Positions 49,509 through 58,391 of a DNA stretch of 64,000 nt are shown here, one piece after another. The DNA comes from an uncultured Treponema sp. (GTDB lineage: Bacteria; Spirochaetota; Spirochaetia; Treponematales; Treponemataceae), in assembly GCA_934718065.1 (NCBI GenBank), contig CAKUZR010000004.1:124001-188000 (forward strand), read 5' to 3'. Below the pieces are notes generated by a model. The model searched no databases and was not told the origin of the DNA. It saw only the letters and a list, made by a program, of their open reading frames with translations. Every line of letters starts with the position of its first letter. The first letter of the stretch is position 1. A program made the position numbers and the translations under genes.

Positions 49509-50048
49509 TCACTTCACCTCGTAGGCTTTGTCGCCGGAGAGGATGTATTTTTTTCCGTCTACGGTTATCAGGCGGCCGGATTCTTCTGCGCTCTGGAGTT
49601 CCGGGGCGTTTTCAACAAGAAAGTATATGTCTTTGTTTTTTATGTAGTAATTTTTTACGGTCACTTTTTTGTTGTTTTCGCCGAAGTCAATTTCAAAAGT
49701 GATTTTATTCGTGTTTTTTTTTGAAATTTTTCCGTCTTTTCCAAAGTGAAAAAGCAGCTCCTCGTCCAGGTCGTCGTCCTTGTAGCCGTCAAAATTTTCG
49801 CTGCGGCCGGGCTGAATCATTGCGATTGGAAGCAGGTTCGAGCTTTTTCCGTTGACCGCCATTTTCAGCTGGATGTTTGTAAGAACAAACGTTGAGCCGT
49901 TCTGAATTTTTACTTCGTCGTGGAATCCTTTTTCCGCAAGCTCGGCGATTTCAAAGTCAAATGAATGGTTTCCGCCGTCGTTCAGGCTTTCCGCAAAAGC
50001 AAATCCCGCCAGAAAAACAGCCAGTATTGATGCTAAAATTTTTTTCAT
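49509..50048 (-). CDS. Exported protein of unknown function
   Basis: A 179-residue protein with a cleavable signal (ILASILAVFLAGFAFAES, cut likely after AFA). The mature part has a strand-rich pattern (STFVLTNIQLKMAVNG, NKITFEIDFGENNKKVTV). The end contains RLITVDGKKYILSGDKAYEV, a short beta motif. Unknown family. It lies just downstream of the TPM/LemA group and in the same direction. Confidence 0.7.
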   Translation of the reverse strand: MKKILASILAVFLAGFAFAESLNDGGNHSFDFEIAELAEKGFHDEVKIQNGSTFVLTNIQLKMAVNGKSSNLLPIAMIQPGRSENFDGYKDDDLDEELLFHFGKDGKISKKNTNKITFEIDFGENNKKVTVKNYYIKNKDIYFLVENAPELQSAEESGRLITVDGKKYILSGDKAYEVK

Positions 50049-50098
50049 TTTTTATGCCTCGTTTTTTTTGTTTTAATCCGTTCTGAAAGTTTCAGCTG

Positions 50099-50899
50099 TT
50101 ACCAGCCGCCGGAAGCTCCACCGCCTCCAAAGTGGCCTCCGCCTCCGCTGAAGCCGCCACCGCCGCCAAAAGAGCCGCGTCCGCTTCCGCCAAAAAAATC
50201 CCCGGAAGAATTATGCCTTCCGGACGTTCCGCGGTGGGAATTTCTGTATGCGCTTGTAAAAATTATCCAGGGCAGAAAATGGTTGCTTCTTCCGCTTGCA
50301 ATGCATGAAAAAAGAATGAACCAGCCGAAAACCCACAGAAATCCGTAAAGAATTCCCATGTAGGAACTGTCGCCTTCGGATTCCTTTAAAACTTTTTTGG
50401 AAACAAGTTCTTCGTCATTGGAAATAAGTCCGGAAATATTTTTTACGCCTTTCAGAATTCCTTCGGAATAATCGCCGTTTCTGAATTCTGGAATCATTAC
50501 GTTTCTGATAATCAGGCCGCATTTTGTGTCCGTTAAAGTTCCTTCAAGCCCGTAGCCGGTTTCAATCCTGACTTTCCGCTCGTTCAGCGCAACCAGAAGC
50601 AGAACTCCGTTGTCCTTGTCTTTCTGTCCGAGTTTCCAGGCTTCCGCAACTTTCATCGAGAAAAGTTCAAGGGATTCGCCTTCAAGTGATTTTACCGTAA
50701 GAACCGCGACTTGCGCGCCTGTTGAATTTTCAAGGTTTTCCAGATATTCGTTTATCTCAGCTTCGTCTTTTCTGCTGATTATGTTCGCGTTGTCAACAAT
50801 TCTTCCGGTGAGCGCAGGCACATTGAGCGAAAAAGCCGCCACGGAAATCAGCGCGAATGCCGCCAGAAAAAAAATTCTTTTAAAAGCAAGATTTTTCAT
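50099..50899 (-). CDS. TPM-domain (YgcG-like) protein with Gly-rich C-terminus
   Basis: A 266-residue envelope protein. Signal peptide at 8-24, then a TPM domain (LTGRIVDNANIISRKDEAEIN, GAQVAVLTVKSLEGES, RKVRIETGYGLEGTLTD), one membrane segment (GILYGFLWVFGWFILFSC), and a C-terminal tail of GGGGF/GGGGH repeats. TPM proteins pair with LemA; proposed roles include photosystem repair in plants and membrane stress in bacteria, but the biochemical job here is unknown. Directly follows a second TPM gene. Confidence 0.88.
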   Translation of the reverse strand: MKNLAFKRIFFLAAFALISVAAFSLNVPALTGRIVDNANIISRKDEAEINEYLENLENSTGAQVAVLTVKSLEGESLELFSMKVAEAWKLGQKDKDNGVLLLVALNERKVRIETGYGLEGTLTDTKCGLIIRNVMIPEFRNGDYSEGILKGVKNISGLISNDEELVSKKVLKESEGDSSYMGILYGFLWVFGWFILFSCIASGRSNHFLPWIIFTSAYRNSHRGTSGRHNSSGDFFGGSGRGSFGGGGGFSGGGGHFGGGGASGGW

Positions 50900-51592
50900 T
50901 TAATCCTCCAGAACCACAAGTCCGTCCGGAAGCTCGTTAGGATTTTCCTTTTCGGCCGGAAATTTTTCCGCAAGAAGCTCGCCGCATTTTTCCACCGCCG
51001 CGATGAATCCTTCCTTCGTTTTTCCGTTTTTGATTCCAAGCGCAAGATCGTCTGCGATTATGTTCCATAAATCCTGCGGAATTTTCTGAGAAATTCCCGA
51101 GTCGGCAACAATTCTGACTTGTTTTTCAAGGTATGAAACAAAAATCAGGATTCCGGAATGTTCTTTTGTTTCGTAAACTCCGCTCTGGGCAAAATGTCTG
51201 AACGCGCGGTTTGTTACAGACTGGCTTTTTATGCTTTTTGGAATCACCAGCCGGTCAATGAACGGAATGTTTGAAAAATAAAATCCGAAGATAATCGTCG
51301 CAAGAGTCGCAATTCCGTAGAACGCCGGAAGAAGCCAGACCGGACAGCCCCAGAAAAATTTTTCGTACAGGCTGGAAATTTTCGCCGCGAACGGAAGCAG
51401 GATGATAAAAACGAAAGCCGCAAAATATGTTGAAGCCAGCAGCTCCCAGAAAGAATAATGGTCGCTTTCCGCTGTAAGTGCCAGCGCAATTTCACCGCTC
51501 GTCTTTTCCTCAGCTTTTTTCACCGCAGTTTTGATTTCTTCCATGTCGGATTCAGAAAGCTTTATTTTTTTCAAAAGATATTTTTTCGTCAT
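50900..51592 (-). CDS. Second TPM-domain protein, with internal membrane helices
   Basis: A 230-residue protein with a split TPM domain. The first part (SDMEEIKTAVKKAEEKTSGEIALAL) is followed by two membrane helices (YFAAFVFIILLPFAAKIS and PVWLLPAFYGIATLATIIF), then SGVYETKEHSGILIFVSYLE. It lacks the Gly-rich tail. Between lemA and the first TPM gene, with tight spacing on both sides, so lemA-TPM-TPM is one operon. Confidence 0.85.
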   Translation of the reverse strand: MTKKYLLKKIKLSESDMEEIKTAVKKAEEKTSGEIALALTAESDHYSFWELLASTYFAAFVFIILLPFAAKISSLYEKFFWGCPVWLLPAFYGIATLATIIFGFYFSNIPFIDRLVIPKSIKSQSVTNRAFRHFAQSGVYETKEHSGILIFVSYLEKQVRIVADSGISQKIPQDLWNIIADDLALGIKNGKTKEGFIAAVEKCGELLAEKFPAEKENPNELPDGLVVLED

Positions 51593-51614
51593 TTTTGCTC
51601 CAGGAAAAACGGCT

Positions 51615-52211
51615 CTAGAACTGCACTGCCGGAGCGGTTGACGCTTGTGCCGCCGCTGTGAAATACGGTTTTGCCTTGAGTCCCATTTTTCCGGCGAACA
51701 TTACTCCGGGCCATTTTCTGATTTCCGAGTTGAATTTCTGCGCGATGTCGTTGTAGCGTTTTCGTTCTGTTGAAATCCGGTTTTCAGTTCCCTCAAGCTC
51801 GTCCTGAAGCGCAAGAAAATTCTGGTTTGTTTTAAGCTCCGGATAGTTTTCTGTTACAGAAAGAAGCCGCTGCAGCGCGCCTCCAAGGGAATCCTGGGCT
51901 TTCTGGAATTCCGCGAATTTTTCCTCATCCTGAAGAACATTCTCGTCGATTTTTATTACTCCGCCGGCTTTTGCACGAGCTTCCGCAACCTGCGTGTAAA
52001 GTTCAGTTTCGTGGCTTGCCGCGCCTTTTACCGTTGAAACAAGATTTGGAATCAGGTCGTATCTGCGCTGGTACTGGTTTTCAACTTGCGCCCATTGAGC
52101 TGAAACCTGCTCGTCCAGCTCAACCAGATTGTTGTATATGCTGCAGGAAGAAATTCCTACCATAAGCGCGAGACTTGCAAAAAGTGAAGTGATAATTCTT
52201 GTGATTTTCAT
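51615..52211 (-). CDS. lemA: LemA-family protein
   Basis: A 198-residue LemA. N-terminal segment ITSLFASLALMVGISSC reads as a membrane anchor or lipoprotein signal (cysteine at 23). The core YNNLVELDEQVSAQWAQVEN and RYDLIPNLVSTVKG is the LemA hallmark, followed by long helices. Heads the operon with two TPM proteins, a common pairing in bacteria. Function is not established. Confidence 0.93.
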   Translation of the reverse strand: MKITRIITSLFASLALMVGISSCSIYNNLVELDEQVSAQWAQVENQYQRRYDLIPNLVSTVKGAASHETELYTQVAEARAKAGGVIKIDENVLQDEEKFAEFQKAQDSLGGALQRLLSVTENYPELKTNQNFLALQDELEGTENRISTERKRYNDIAQKFNSEIRKWPGVMFAGKMGLKAKPYFTAAAQASTAPAVQF

Positions 52212-52385
52212 AAATTGCTCCAGATTAAGTAAAATTTAGGAAAAAAATTAAAATTTCCTACTATAAAAATAATTCCAGAAGCAAAATGGGTCAAGAAAAT
52301 GATTGAAAAAATTGTTGATTCTGTATATCTTTATTTAGATAGACCAAAGTTTTTTTTACGCTTCGGCGTTGTTGTAGGAGCAAAA

Positions 52386-53762
52386 ATGTATAAGGCAGAA
52401 GATTACGATTTTACGGTAGAGCAGTTAGGTCCTTGCAAATATAATTCACCTATTCAGCTGTCAACAGTTGTTGGCGGCGCGTGCGCAAATTATGTCCGAG
52501 ATGATTCTTTTGTAAGAAACAGGATAAACGTTTTCAGCAAGGATGAGCCGAATTCTGTCGACGCTACAAATCTTTTGCAGAAAGCCGGTCCCCGTGAAAA
52601 AATATATTTTGATCCAAAAAAAGTTAAGGCTGGAATCTGCACTTGCGGCGGTCTTTGTCCAGGCTTGAACGATGTTATCCGGGCGGTTGTTCGCTGTCTT
52701 TGGAACCGATACGGTGTCCGCGACATTGTAGGATTCCGCTACGGCTACAGAGGACTTTTTGAAGACTCGAATCTTGAGCCGATTCAGCTTACTCCGGATG
52801 TTGTTGATGAAATTCATAAGATTGGCGGTTCATTCATCGGAACAAGCCGCGGCGGCGGAAACAGAATTCCTACGGACGGCGTTGACACAATCGAGCGGCT
52901 CGGCATCAATATGATGTTCGTGATTGGCGGCGATGGAACTCAGCACGGAGCTTTGTCTATGGCTGAAGAAATCCAGAAGCGCGGTCTTGAATGTGCGGTT
53001 GTTGGAATTCCTAAGACTGTTGACAACGATTTTCTTCTTATTGACCATTCTTTCGGATTTGAAACTGCTGTTCAGCAGGCGAAGGAAGCGATTGCCTCTA
53101 TGCACATGGAAGCCCGCTCTCAGCCGAACTGCATTGCGCTTGTAAAACTTATGGGACGTGAGTCTGGCTTTATCGCAACTTATGCGGCTCTTGCTTCCCA
53201 CGAAACAAATTTCTGCCTTATTCCGGAAATTCCTTTTGACATGGAAGGCCCGAACGGATTCCTTGCGAACCTTGAAAAACGCCTTATGGAACACAAGCAT
53301 GCGGTTGTTGTTGTTGCAGAAGGAGCCGGCCAGGAGCTTTTTGCTTCAAATGATGAAACGGATGCTTCTGGAAACAAGAAGCTCGCCGACATTGGAATTT
53401 ATCTCCGCGATGCAATCAAGGGGTATTTTGCAAAGAAAAATATTCCTGTTGACTTGAAATACTGCGATCCTAGCTACCAGATTCGTTCTGCTGTTACAAT
53501 CGCTTCCGACTCTGTTTACTGTGAACGACTTGGAAACAATGCGGTTCATGCGGCTATGGCTGGAAAAACAAAGATTGTTGTGGGTCTTGTTCATGACAAA
53601 TTCGTTTATATTCCTACAAAAATGGCGATTGCAAGCCGAAACTTTGTTGATCCGGAAGGCGCATTATGGCGCGATGCCTTGGACGCGACAGGCCAGCCAA
53701 TCCTTATGGTTAACGACGAGGAAAAGGCGAAAAAAATAATGCGCCAGAAGCTTGATCTTTAA
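52386..53762 (+). CDS. pfkA: 6-phosphofructokinase, plant/trypanosome-like ATP group
   Basis: A 458-residue phosphofructokinase. [35 protein letters not shown] and IPKTVDNDF mark the active site. The Gly in GGDGT favours ATP over pyrophosphate, while Lys in PKTVDND is the feature shared by pyrophosphate and plant/trypanosome ATP enzymes. Both together fit the latter group. The start at 52386 is chosen for its TAGGAG site; 52299 lacks one. Glycolysis. Coupled by TAATG to the hydrolase gene. Confidence 0.88.
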   Translation: MYKAEDYDFTVEQLGPCKYNSPIQLSTVVGGACANYVRDDSFVRNRINVFSKDEPNSVDATNLLQKAGPREKIYFDPKKVKAGICTCGGLCPGLNDVIRAVVRCLWNRYGVRDIVGFRYGYRGLFEDSNLEPIQLTPDVVDEIHKIGGSFIGTSRGGGNRIPTDGVDTIERLGINMMFVIGGDGTQHGALSMAEEIQKRGLECAVVGIPKTVDNDFLLIDHSFGFETAVQQAKEAIASMHMEARSQPNCIALVKLMGRESGFIATYAALASHETNFCLIPEIPFDMEGPNGFLANLEKRLMEHKHAVVVVAEGAGQELFASNDETDASGNKKLADIGIYLRDAIKGYFAKKNIPVDLKYCDPSYQIRSAVTIASDSVYCERLGNNAVHAAMAGKTKIVVGLVHDKFVYIPTKMAIASRNFVDPEGALWRDALDATGQPILMVNDEEKAKKIMRQKLDL

Positions 53763-54724
53763 TGGCGGCGAAAAAGATTTTAAGCGGCGTTTTCTATGTT
53801 CCTGGACCGACTAATGTCGGCGTTATTGCGGTGAACGGAAAGCGCGGCTCAAAGGCGAAGGAGATTTATCTTGTTGATTCCGGCGGTGATTCAGCCGACG
53901 CGGAGCGCATTTTTGCAGAGCTGAACGAGCTTTTTCCGCCGGAAAATGGCGGATTCAATCTTGTTGCCGTGATAAATACTCATTCTCATGCTGACCACTG
54001 CGGTGGAAATGCTTTTTTTGTTCAAAAAACTGGCTGTGAAGTCTGGTGCAGCCGGATTGAGTCGGCCGGGCTTGAATGCAGTCTTCTTCAGTCGATTATA
54101 ACTTGCGGCTCAATGCCGTTGCCTCATCTTCAGTCCAGCTATTATGTTGCAAAGCCTTCAAAAGCGGACAAATTTATTGACGAAAATACAGAAATCAAGC
54201 TCCGTGGCGGCGGAAAGCTGAATTTTATCAGTCTTCCGGGGCATTATCTGGATATGCTCGGTGTTCTTTTCACAAGCAGAAACGGTGAAACGGTGTTTTT
54301 TCCGGGCGATGCGGTTTTTGGCAGAATGCACGTGCTGAAATACTGGATTTCTTATCTTGTTGATCTGGGCGCTTTCAAGCAGACTTTGGAAAAACTGAAC
54401 AGCACAAATTTCGACTGGTATGTTCCTTGCCACGGCGAGCCTGTCCGCAGAATTCAGGAAACGGTCGAAATGAACAATATTGCGATTCTTTCAACTGAAT
54501 ACTGCATTCTCCGGGCTTTAAAAGATGAAAAACGTCTTACTTTTTCGGAGCTTATGAAATCAGTTGCCGACATGAATGACATTAAGCTAAGAACTCCGCA
54601 ATATCTCCTGATTGGAAGCACAATCCGCGCGTATCTTTACTATCTTTACCAGGAAAACAAAATTGACTGCGCGATGAAAGAAAACCAGCTTTTCTGGTTC
54701 AAGGTGAAAGGCTCGGAGCTTTAG
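53762..54724 (+). CDS. Metallo-beta-lactamase fold hydrolase
   Basis: A 320-residue MBL-fold protein. The metal motif THSHADHCGGN (HxHxDH) near residue 76, then FISLPGHYLDMLGVLF, VFFPGDAVFG and WYVPCHGEP complete the site. A C-terminal winged-helix-like tail (LTFSELMKSVADMNDIKL) is present. Substrates of this group range from glyoxalase thioesters to lactones. Its start overlaps the phosphofructokinase stop by one base, so a role near glycolysis (for example detoxifying a by-product) is possible but unproven. Confidence 0.85.
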   Translation: MAAKKILSGVFYVPGPTNVGVIAVNGKRGSKAKEIYLVDSGGDSADAERIFAELNELFPPENGGFNLVAVINTHSHADHCGGNAFFVQKTGCEVWCSRIESAGLECSLLQSIITCGSMPLPHLQSSYYVAKPSKADKFIDENTEIKLRGGGKLNFISLPGHYLDMLGVLFTSRNGETVFFPGDAVFGRMHVLKYWISYLVDLGAFKQTLEKLNSTNFDWYVPCHGEPVRRIQETVEMNNIAILSTEYCILRALKDEKRLTFSELMKSVADMNDIKLRTPQYLLIGSTIRAYLYYLYQENKIDCAMKENQLFWFKVKGSEL

Positions 54725-54729
54725 ATTTT

Positions 54730-55470
54730 TCAGTCGTCCCAGCCTGGAAATTTTATCGATTCATCCCAGTTTTCGATTATCTGAATTCCGCTTGAAGTTC
54801 CGATTCTGTTCGCGCCGGCCGCAATCATTTCCGCGGCTTTTTTAGCGTTTCTGATTCCGCCGGACGCTTTCACTCCGAAATCTTTTCCGACTGCGCTGCG
54901 CATTATTGCAACATGATGGGCGGACGCTCCGTTTGGAAGAATATTTCCGGAAGAATCCTTTGGCGTTGCAAAACCTGTTGAAGTTTTTACAAAATCCGCT
55001 CCGGCCCGGACTGCGCACTGGCAGCACGTTGTGATTGTTTCGTCAGAAATAAAGCACGTTTCAAGAATGACTTTTACAACGACTGGTTTTCCCTGCTTTT
55101 GTCCGGCGGCTCTTGCGGCTTGAACTACTTCTGAAATATCCATTTCTATTGAAGAAAAACGACATTCCAGCGCGGCTCCTGAGTTTATCACCATATCAAC
55201 TTCATCGGCACCGTTTGCTATTGCTTCGGCGGCTTCAGCGGCTTTGCATCTTGTCGTGGCTGCCCCAAGCGGAAATCCAATCACCGTGCAAATTTTTACA
55301 TCGGACTGGGCAAGCTCGTTTTTGCAGAGTGGAACGTAAATCGGGTTCACGCAAACCGACTTGAAATTGTATTTTTTCGCCTCCGCGCAGAGCCTTGTTA
55401 TTTCTTTTATTCCGGCAGTCTGCGCAAGCATTGTGTGGTCAATAAGTTTCGCAAGAGTTTCTTTTTTCAT
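54730..55470 (-). CDS. deoC: Deoxyribose-phosphate aldolase
   Basis: A 246-residue class I aldolase splitting deoxyribose-5-phosphate to acetaldehyde and glyceraldehyde-3-phosphate. LAKLIDHTMLAQTAG, CTVIGFPLGAATTRCK, ADEVDMVINSGA, the Schiff-base lysine in ADFVKTSTGFATPKD, and VKASGGIRNAKKA are all present. The frame stays open upstream to 55707, but that part runs through a foldable repeat and the family begins at MKKETLAKLIDHT, behind AGGAA. Nucleoside breakdown. Confidence 0.95.
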   Translation of the reverse strand: MKKETLAKLIDHTMLAQTAGIKEITRLCAEAKKYNFKSVCVNPIYVPLCKNELAQSDVKICTVIGFPLGAATTRCKAAEAAEAIANGADEVDMVINSGAALECRFSSIEMDISEVVQAARAAGQKQGKPVVVKVILETCFISDETITTCCQCAVRAGADFVKTSTGFATPKDSSGNILPNGASAHHVAIMRSAVGKDFGVKASGGIRNAKKAAEMIAAGANRIGTSSGIQIIENWDESIKFPGWDD

Positions 55471-55515
55471 TATTCCTATATTTTGCATAAACTTGCGGAA
55501 AAAGTCTATTGAGAA

Positions 55516-55700
55516 GGTCAAGATTTTTCTGAAGAAGAAATAAAAGCGTAGGCGGAGGACAATTTGTGAAGACTTTTGGCGATTGAACCAATTAAAGTGC
55601 GAAGCACCCGAACCTTTACAAGCGAAGCGCGAGCCAAATCCGTCTGGAGCAAATTGGAATCCGCCGAAAGCGGTTTTTCTCAAATTGTAAAATCTTGGCC
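55516..55700 (+). repeat. Nested inverted-repeat element C, copy 2
   Basis: Outer stem GGTCAAGATTTT (55516-55527) / AAAATCTTGGCC (55689-55700), one G-U pair. Inner stem GGCGGA-gga-CAATTTG (55551-55566) / CAAATTG-gaa-TCCGCC (55650-55665). The apex holds GTGCGAAGCAC and related GCGAAGC hairpins. It fills most of the 333 bp between deoC and the ferredoxin gene; I see no gene in it. Confidence 0.7.
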
Positions 55701-55739
55701 TTTTCAATTTATGAGTTAGCTATTGCGAACTTTAATTTG

Positions 55740-55768
55740 TTGAAAAATCGGTTTTCGTAGAGTAATAT
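55740..55768 (+). promoter_or_regulatory. Ferredoxin promoter
   Basis: TTGAAA (55740-55745), 17-bp spacer, TAATAT (55763-55768). Confidence 0.65.
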
Positions 55769-55803
55769 TTTTTCAGTTCATTTTAGATTTAAGGAGAACG
55801 ACA

Positions 55804-55974
55804 ATGGCTTACAAAATTGATTCAGATAAATGCGTAAATTGCGGCGCATGTGAACCTGACTGTCCGGTTGGAGCAATTTCAGAAGCAAATGATAAAAGGA
55901 CAATTGATGCGGACAAATGCATCAGCTGTGGATCTTGCGCTTCAACTTGCCCGGCGGAAGCAATTTCTGAGTAA
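55804..55974 (+). CDS. 2[4Fe-4S] ferredoxin
   Basis: A 56-residue clostridial-type ferredoxin, short but complete. Two cluster motifs: CVNCGACEPDCPVGAI and CISCGSCASTCPAEAI, joined by a short linker. It carries electrons at low potential for anaerobic enzymes such as pyruvate:ferredoxin oxidoreductase. AAGGAG lies 7 nt before the ATG, with its own promoter and terminator, so it is a single-gene unit. Confidence 0.97.
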   Translation: MAYKIDSDKCVNCGACEPDCPVGAISEANDKRTIDADKCISCGSCASTCPAEAISE

Positions 55975-56003
55975 TTTTTTGCTTGAATGTAAAAAATGCG
56001 GTA

Positions 56004-56041
56004 AAAAACAGGTTTTTGGATGCAGAAACCTGTTTTTTGTT
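56004..56041 (+). terminator. Ferredoxin terminator
   Basis: Stem AAAACAGGTTT / AAACCTGTTTT with a 10-nt loop and a T run. Confidence 0.9.
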
Positions 56042-56042
56042 T

Positions 56043-56054
56043 TAAACTGATTGT
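56043..56054 (+). promoter_or_regulatory. -10 element abutting the small membrane protein start
   Basis: TAAACT (56043-56048), then 6 nt and the ATG. It directly follows the ferredoxin terminator; no clear -35. Confidence 0.4.
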
Positions 56055-56279
56055 ATGTCAAAATTTGGTTTGAAAATCAGGGATTTTTTTCTTGACGCGC
56101 TGAAAATTTTCGGCCTGCTTGCTTTTTGCCTTGCCGCCGGATTCGCCGTGGTTTTTCCGCTGTGGAAATTTGCGGTTTCCGCGCCGAAAGCCTATACTTT
56201 CTTCGTTTTGTTTGCGATTCTTGCCGCCGCAGTGTTTTTTGCCGCAAGAAAAATTTTCAGAAATAAAAATGGCTCGTAG
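56055..56279 (+). CDS. Small two-helix membrane protein
   Basis: A 74-residue protein with two predicted membrane segments (IFGLLAFCLAAGFAVVFPLW and AYTFFVLFAILAAAVFFAA) and a basic C-terminus (RKIFRNKNGS). I recognise no family. Its stop codon overlaps the peptidase start by 11 bp, so translation is probably coupled, and a role with the envelope peptidase is likely but unproven. Confidence 0.7.
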   Translation: MSKFGLKIRDFFLDALKIFGLLAFCLAAGFAVVFPLWKFAVSAPKAYTFFVLFAILAAAVFFAARKIFRNKNGS

Positions 56280-57195
56280 TTTTTTCATTCTGATTTTTTT
56301 TGTTGCCGCGAGTTTTTTTTGCGCCGCGGAAGAAAAATCCGTTTTTATAAATGTTGAAAAACTTCCCCGGATAGAAAAATTTTCGCGTTCAGATGTTGTT
56401 TTCCGTCAGTTTGAGGAAGCTGTTTCCCACAACGACAAAATTTCCGCGGATGAATTAAATTCTGAGCCGCCCGCGGAAGAATTCTACGTTTATGTTCCAG
56501 GAAAATCCGAGGATGTTTTTTCAGTATGCGCTGCCTCCGGAATTCCGTACGACACTCTGGTCACGCTTAATTCAATCAGCGGAATGTCTGAAAAAATCGC
56601 CGGAAAAAAAATCATCCTGCCGACCGCCAAAGGAATTTTTGTCCGGGAAAATCCGGCTTCTTTCGTGGAAATTTTAATTTCTTCCGAATTCAAGAGTTTT
56701 GTGGAAAATTCTGAAAAAATATGTTATCTTTTAAATGATAAAAAATTCTATTTTCTTTATGGAAAACGATTTACACCTGCGCAGCGGGCTTTTTTCCTTG
56801 ATTCATCATTGCGTGCGCCTTTGGAAAAAATACGGGTTACTTCAGGTTTCGGCTTTAGGAACAGCCCTGTTTACAAAAGGTGGAAATCCCATAACGGAGT
56901 GGATTTTGCGGCGGCGGAAGGAACTCCGGTTTATGCCTGTAAAAGCGGAAAAGTTGCGTTTGTCGCAAAAATGGACGCTGTGTTCGGCAATTATGTTGTT
57001 CTTTCGCATGACGGCGGACTTTCGAGCGTGTATGCGCATCTTTCAAAAATCAACGTTGAAAAAGATGAGCTTGTGCGTTCGGGTGAAATTATCGGGCTTT
57101 CTGGAAAAACCGGCGCAGTGACAGGTCCGCATTTGCATTTTGAAGTAAGGCTGAACGGAATTGCGGCCGATCCTTCTGAATTTATAAAATACTAA
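56269..57195 (+). CDS. Exported LysM/M23 murein peptidase
   Basis: A 308-residue protein: signal peptide (FFILIFFVAASFFCAAE), a LysM-like domain at about 75-120 (EDVFSVCAASGIPYDTLVTL), and a C-terminal M23 (LytM) domain with HNGVDFAA and the HxH of GPHLHFEV. The metal ligands are intact, so endopeptidase activity on peptidoglycan cross-bridges is likely. The frame is open back to 56119, but the signal peptide fixes the start at 56269. Confidence 0.9.
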   Translation: MARSFFILIFFVAASFFCAAEEKSVFINVEKLPRIEKFSRSDVVFRQFEEAVSHNDKISADELNSEPPAEEFYVYVPGKSEDVFSVCAASGIPYDTLVTLNSISGMSEKIAGKKIILPTAKGIFVRENPASFVEILISSEFKSFVENSEKICYLLNDKKFYFLYGKRFTPAQRAFFLDSSLRAPLEKIRVTSGFGFRNSPVYKRWKSHNGVDFAAAEGTPVYACKSGKVAFVAKMDAVFGNYVVLSHDGGLSSVYAHLSKINVEKDELVRSGEIIGLSGKTGAVTGPHLHFEVRLNGIAADPSEFIKY

Positions 57196-57203
57196 GGTTT
57201 TTT

Positions 57204-58187
57204 ATGTTTAAGGTTTGCGCGAAATTTTTTGTTTTCTCATTTTTGCTGTTTTCCAGCGGATTCTGCTTTTCGGAAACTTTCCGCGTAAGAAAAGTCTGTC
57301 CGGTGAGTTTGCCGGGCGATTCAGCGGAAGAGCAGAACGCAGTTGTTGGTATAAATGACAGTCTTGCCGTTTTTATGCCCGAAGATATGACGTATCTTGA
57401 AGGCTTTGAGCTGAAAATAAAAATTCCCCAGATTGTGGCTGACTGGCGCGATTCTGTGGCTTTTTCTGTTTACAATGGAATCAGGCCGCGGCCGGCTTCC
57501 TCGGTGATTGATTATTCCGGAACAAGAATTTTTGTGACTCCGCTTCCGGCAAAATTGAACTGGATTGTCCAGGTTCCGGTGAAATACAAAAATTCAATCA
57601 AAGAAAATGGATATATTGCAAAAGTTGATGCGGTTCCGGATGTTTCTTCTGGCTACACGTTTATCCGTTTTCAGCCCGCGATGAAAGGCGTTCCCGACGA
57701 GGCTTACGAGGCGAAGCTTGATGTTTTTGTAAAACCTGTTCTGATGAACAAAGGTACACTGAGGCTTCTTGTTTCTGCTCCGGACGGACAGAATTCTGCC
57801 TGCCAGGTTTTTGTTGATGAAATTCCAGTTTCGCTTGAAAATGGAAAAATTCTTCTTGAGTCGGGAAAGCACAATGTGAATATCCAGTCGGAGGAATTCC
57901 GTAACGAAGTGCGGACTGTTTATATTGAGCAGGCGAAAACCAGCGAGCTTCAGATTAACCTGAAAAGCCTTGCGCCAACGCTTACGGTTACCGCGCCTGA
58001 AAATTCCGATGTTTATGTTGATGACTTGAAAATTGATTCTTTTGGAACAGAATTTGTTGTTTCGGAAGGCGAGCACATTGTGAAATGCCAGCTTGGAAGC
58101 TACGAAATTGTCCGTTCGCTCCAGGTTGAAAAAGGAAAGTCGTACTTTGTGAATCTTGCTGTTGACCTTGAAATTTCAGAAGAATAA
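57204..58187 (+). CDS. Exported PEGA-like protein
   Basis: A 327-residue protein with a signal peptide (FFVFSFLLFSSGFCFSE). The C-terminal part holds two PEGA-like beta segments: CQVFVDEIPVSLENGKI..SGKHNVNIQSEEF and DVYVDDLKIDSFG..VSEGEHIVKCQLGSYE. PEGA domains are surface or periplasmic modules of unknown binding role. It lies 8 bp after the M23 peptidase gene, so the three genes 56055-58187 form one small envelope operon. Confidence 0.75.
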   Translation: MFKVCAKFFVFSFLLFSSGFCFSETFRVRKVCPVSLPGDSAEEQNAVVGINDSLAVFMPEDMTYLEGFELKIKIPQIVADWRDSVAFSVYNGIRPRPASSVIDYSGTRIFVTPLPAKLNWIVQVPVKYKNSIKENGYIAKVDAVPDVSSGYTFIRFQPAMKGVPDEAYEAKLDVFVKPVLMNKGTLRLLVSAPDGQNSACQVFVDEIPVSLENGKILLESGKHNVNIQSEEFRNEVRTVYIEQAKTSELQINLKSLAPTLTVTAPENSDVYVDDLKIDSFGTEFVVSEGEHIVKCQLGSYEIVRSLQVEKGKSYFVNLAVDLEISEE

Positions 58188-58248
58188 AATATTTCAATAT
58201 TTGAAAAAAATATTCAAGATTTTTGCATATAGTGGCGATAATATAAAT

Positions 58249-58330
58249 GCCGGGGACATTTTCCCCTCCCACCCATGTACCCCGGCTGCCTGATGGGCAT
58301 GGCTCGGTTTTTATGCCGGGCCTTTTTTTT
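58249..58330 (+). ncRNA. Candidate small RNA with a C-rich loop
   Basis: A GATAAT element (58237-58242) ends 6 nt before this transcript. The first hairpin is GCCGGGG-ACAT (58249-58259) / ATGT-A-CCCCGGC (58275-58286); its loop TTTCCCCTCCCACCC could pair with Shine-Dalgarno sites. The end is a terminator GGCTCGG / CCGGGCC with an 8-nt loop and eight T (58301-58330). The next gene has its own promoter further on. It could also be an attenuated leader; the -35 is weak. Confidence 0.55.
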
Positions 58331-58356
58331 CGTCTTTTTGGTTTTTCAAAGTTTAA

Positions 58357-58391
58357 TTGACGAAATAAACCTATTTTTCTACAATATAAGA
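58357..58391 (+). promoter_or_regulatory. Leaderless-type promoter of the PBP1A gene
   Basis: TTGACG (58357-58362), 17-bp spacer, TACAAT (58380-58385), then 6 nt and the ATG at 58392. No Shine-Dalgarno sequence. Confidence 0.75.

Noticed and set aside
53762..54724. True beta-lactamase or glyoxalase II
   Set aside because: Only the general MBL fold and metal site can be seen; nothing fixes the substrate.
55471..55707. N-terminal extension of DeoC
   Set aside because: The extra residues are encoded by the nested repeat C, match nothing in the family, and the normal start has its own ribosome site.
58249..58330. Known riboswitch (fluoride, ZTP, guanidine) upstream of PBP1A
   Set aside because: None of the conserved cores of these classes can be found. 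A new promoter lies between the element and the gene, so a simple cis-acting switch is unlikely.
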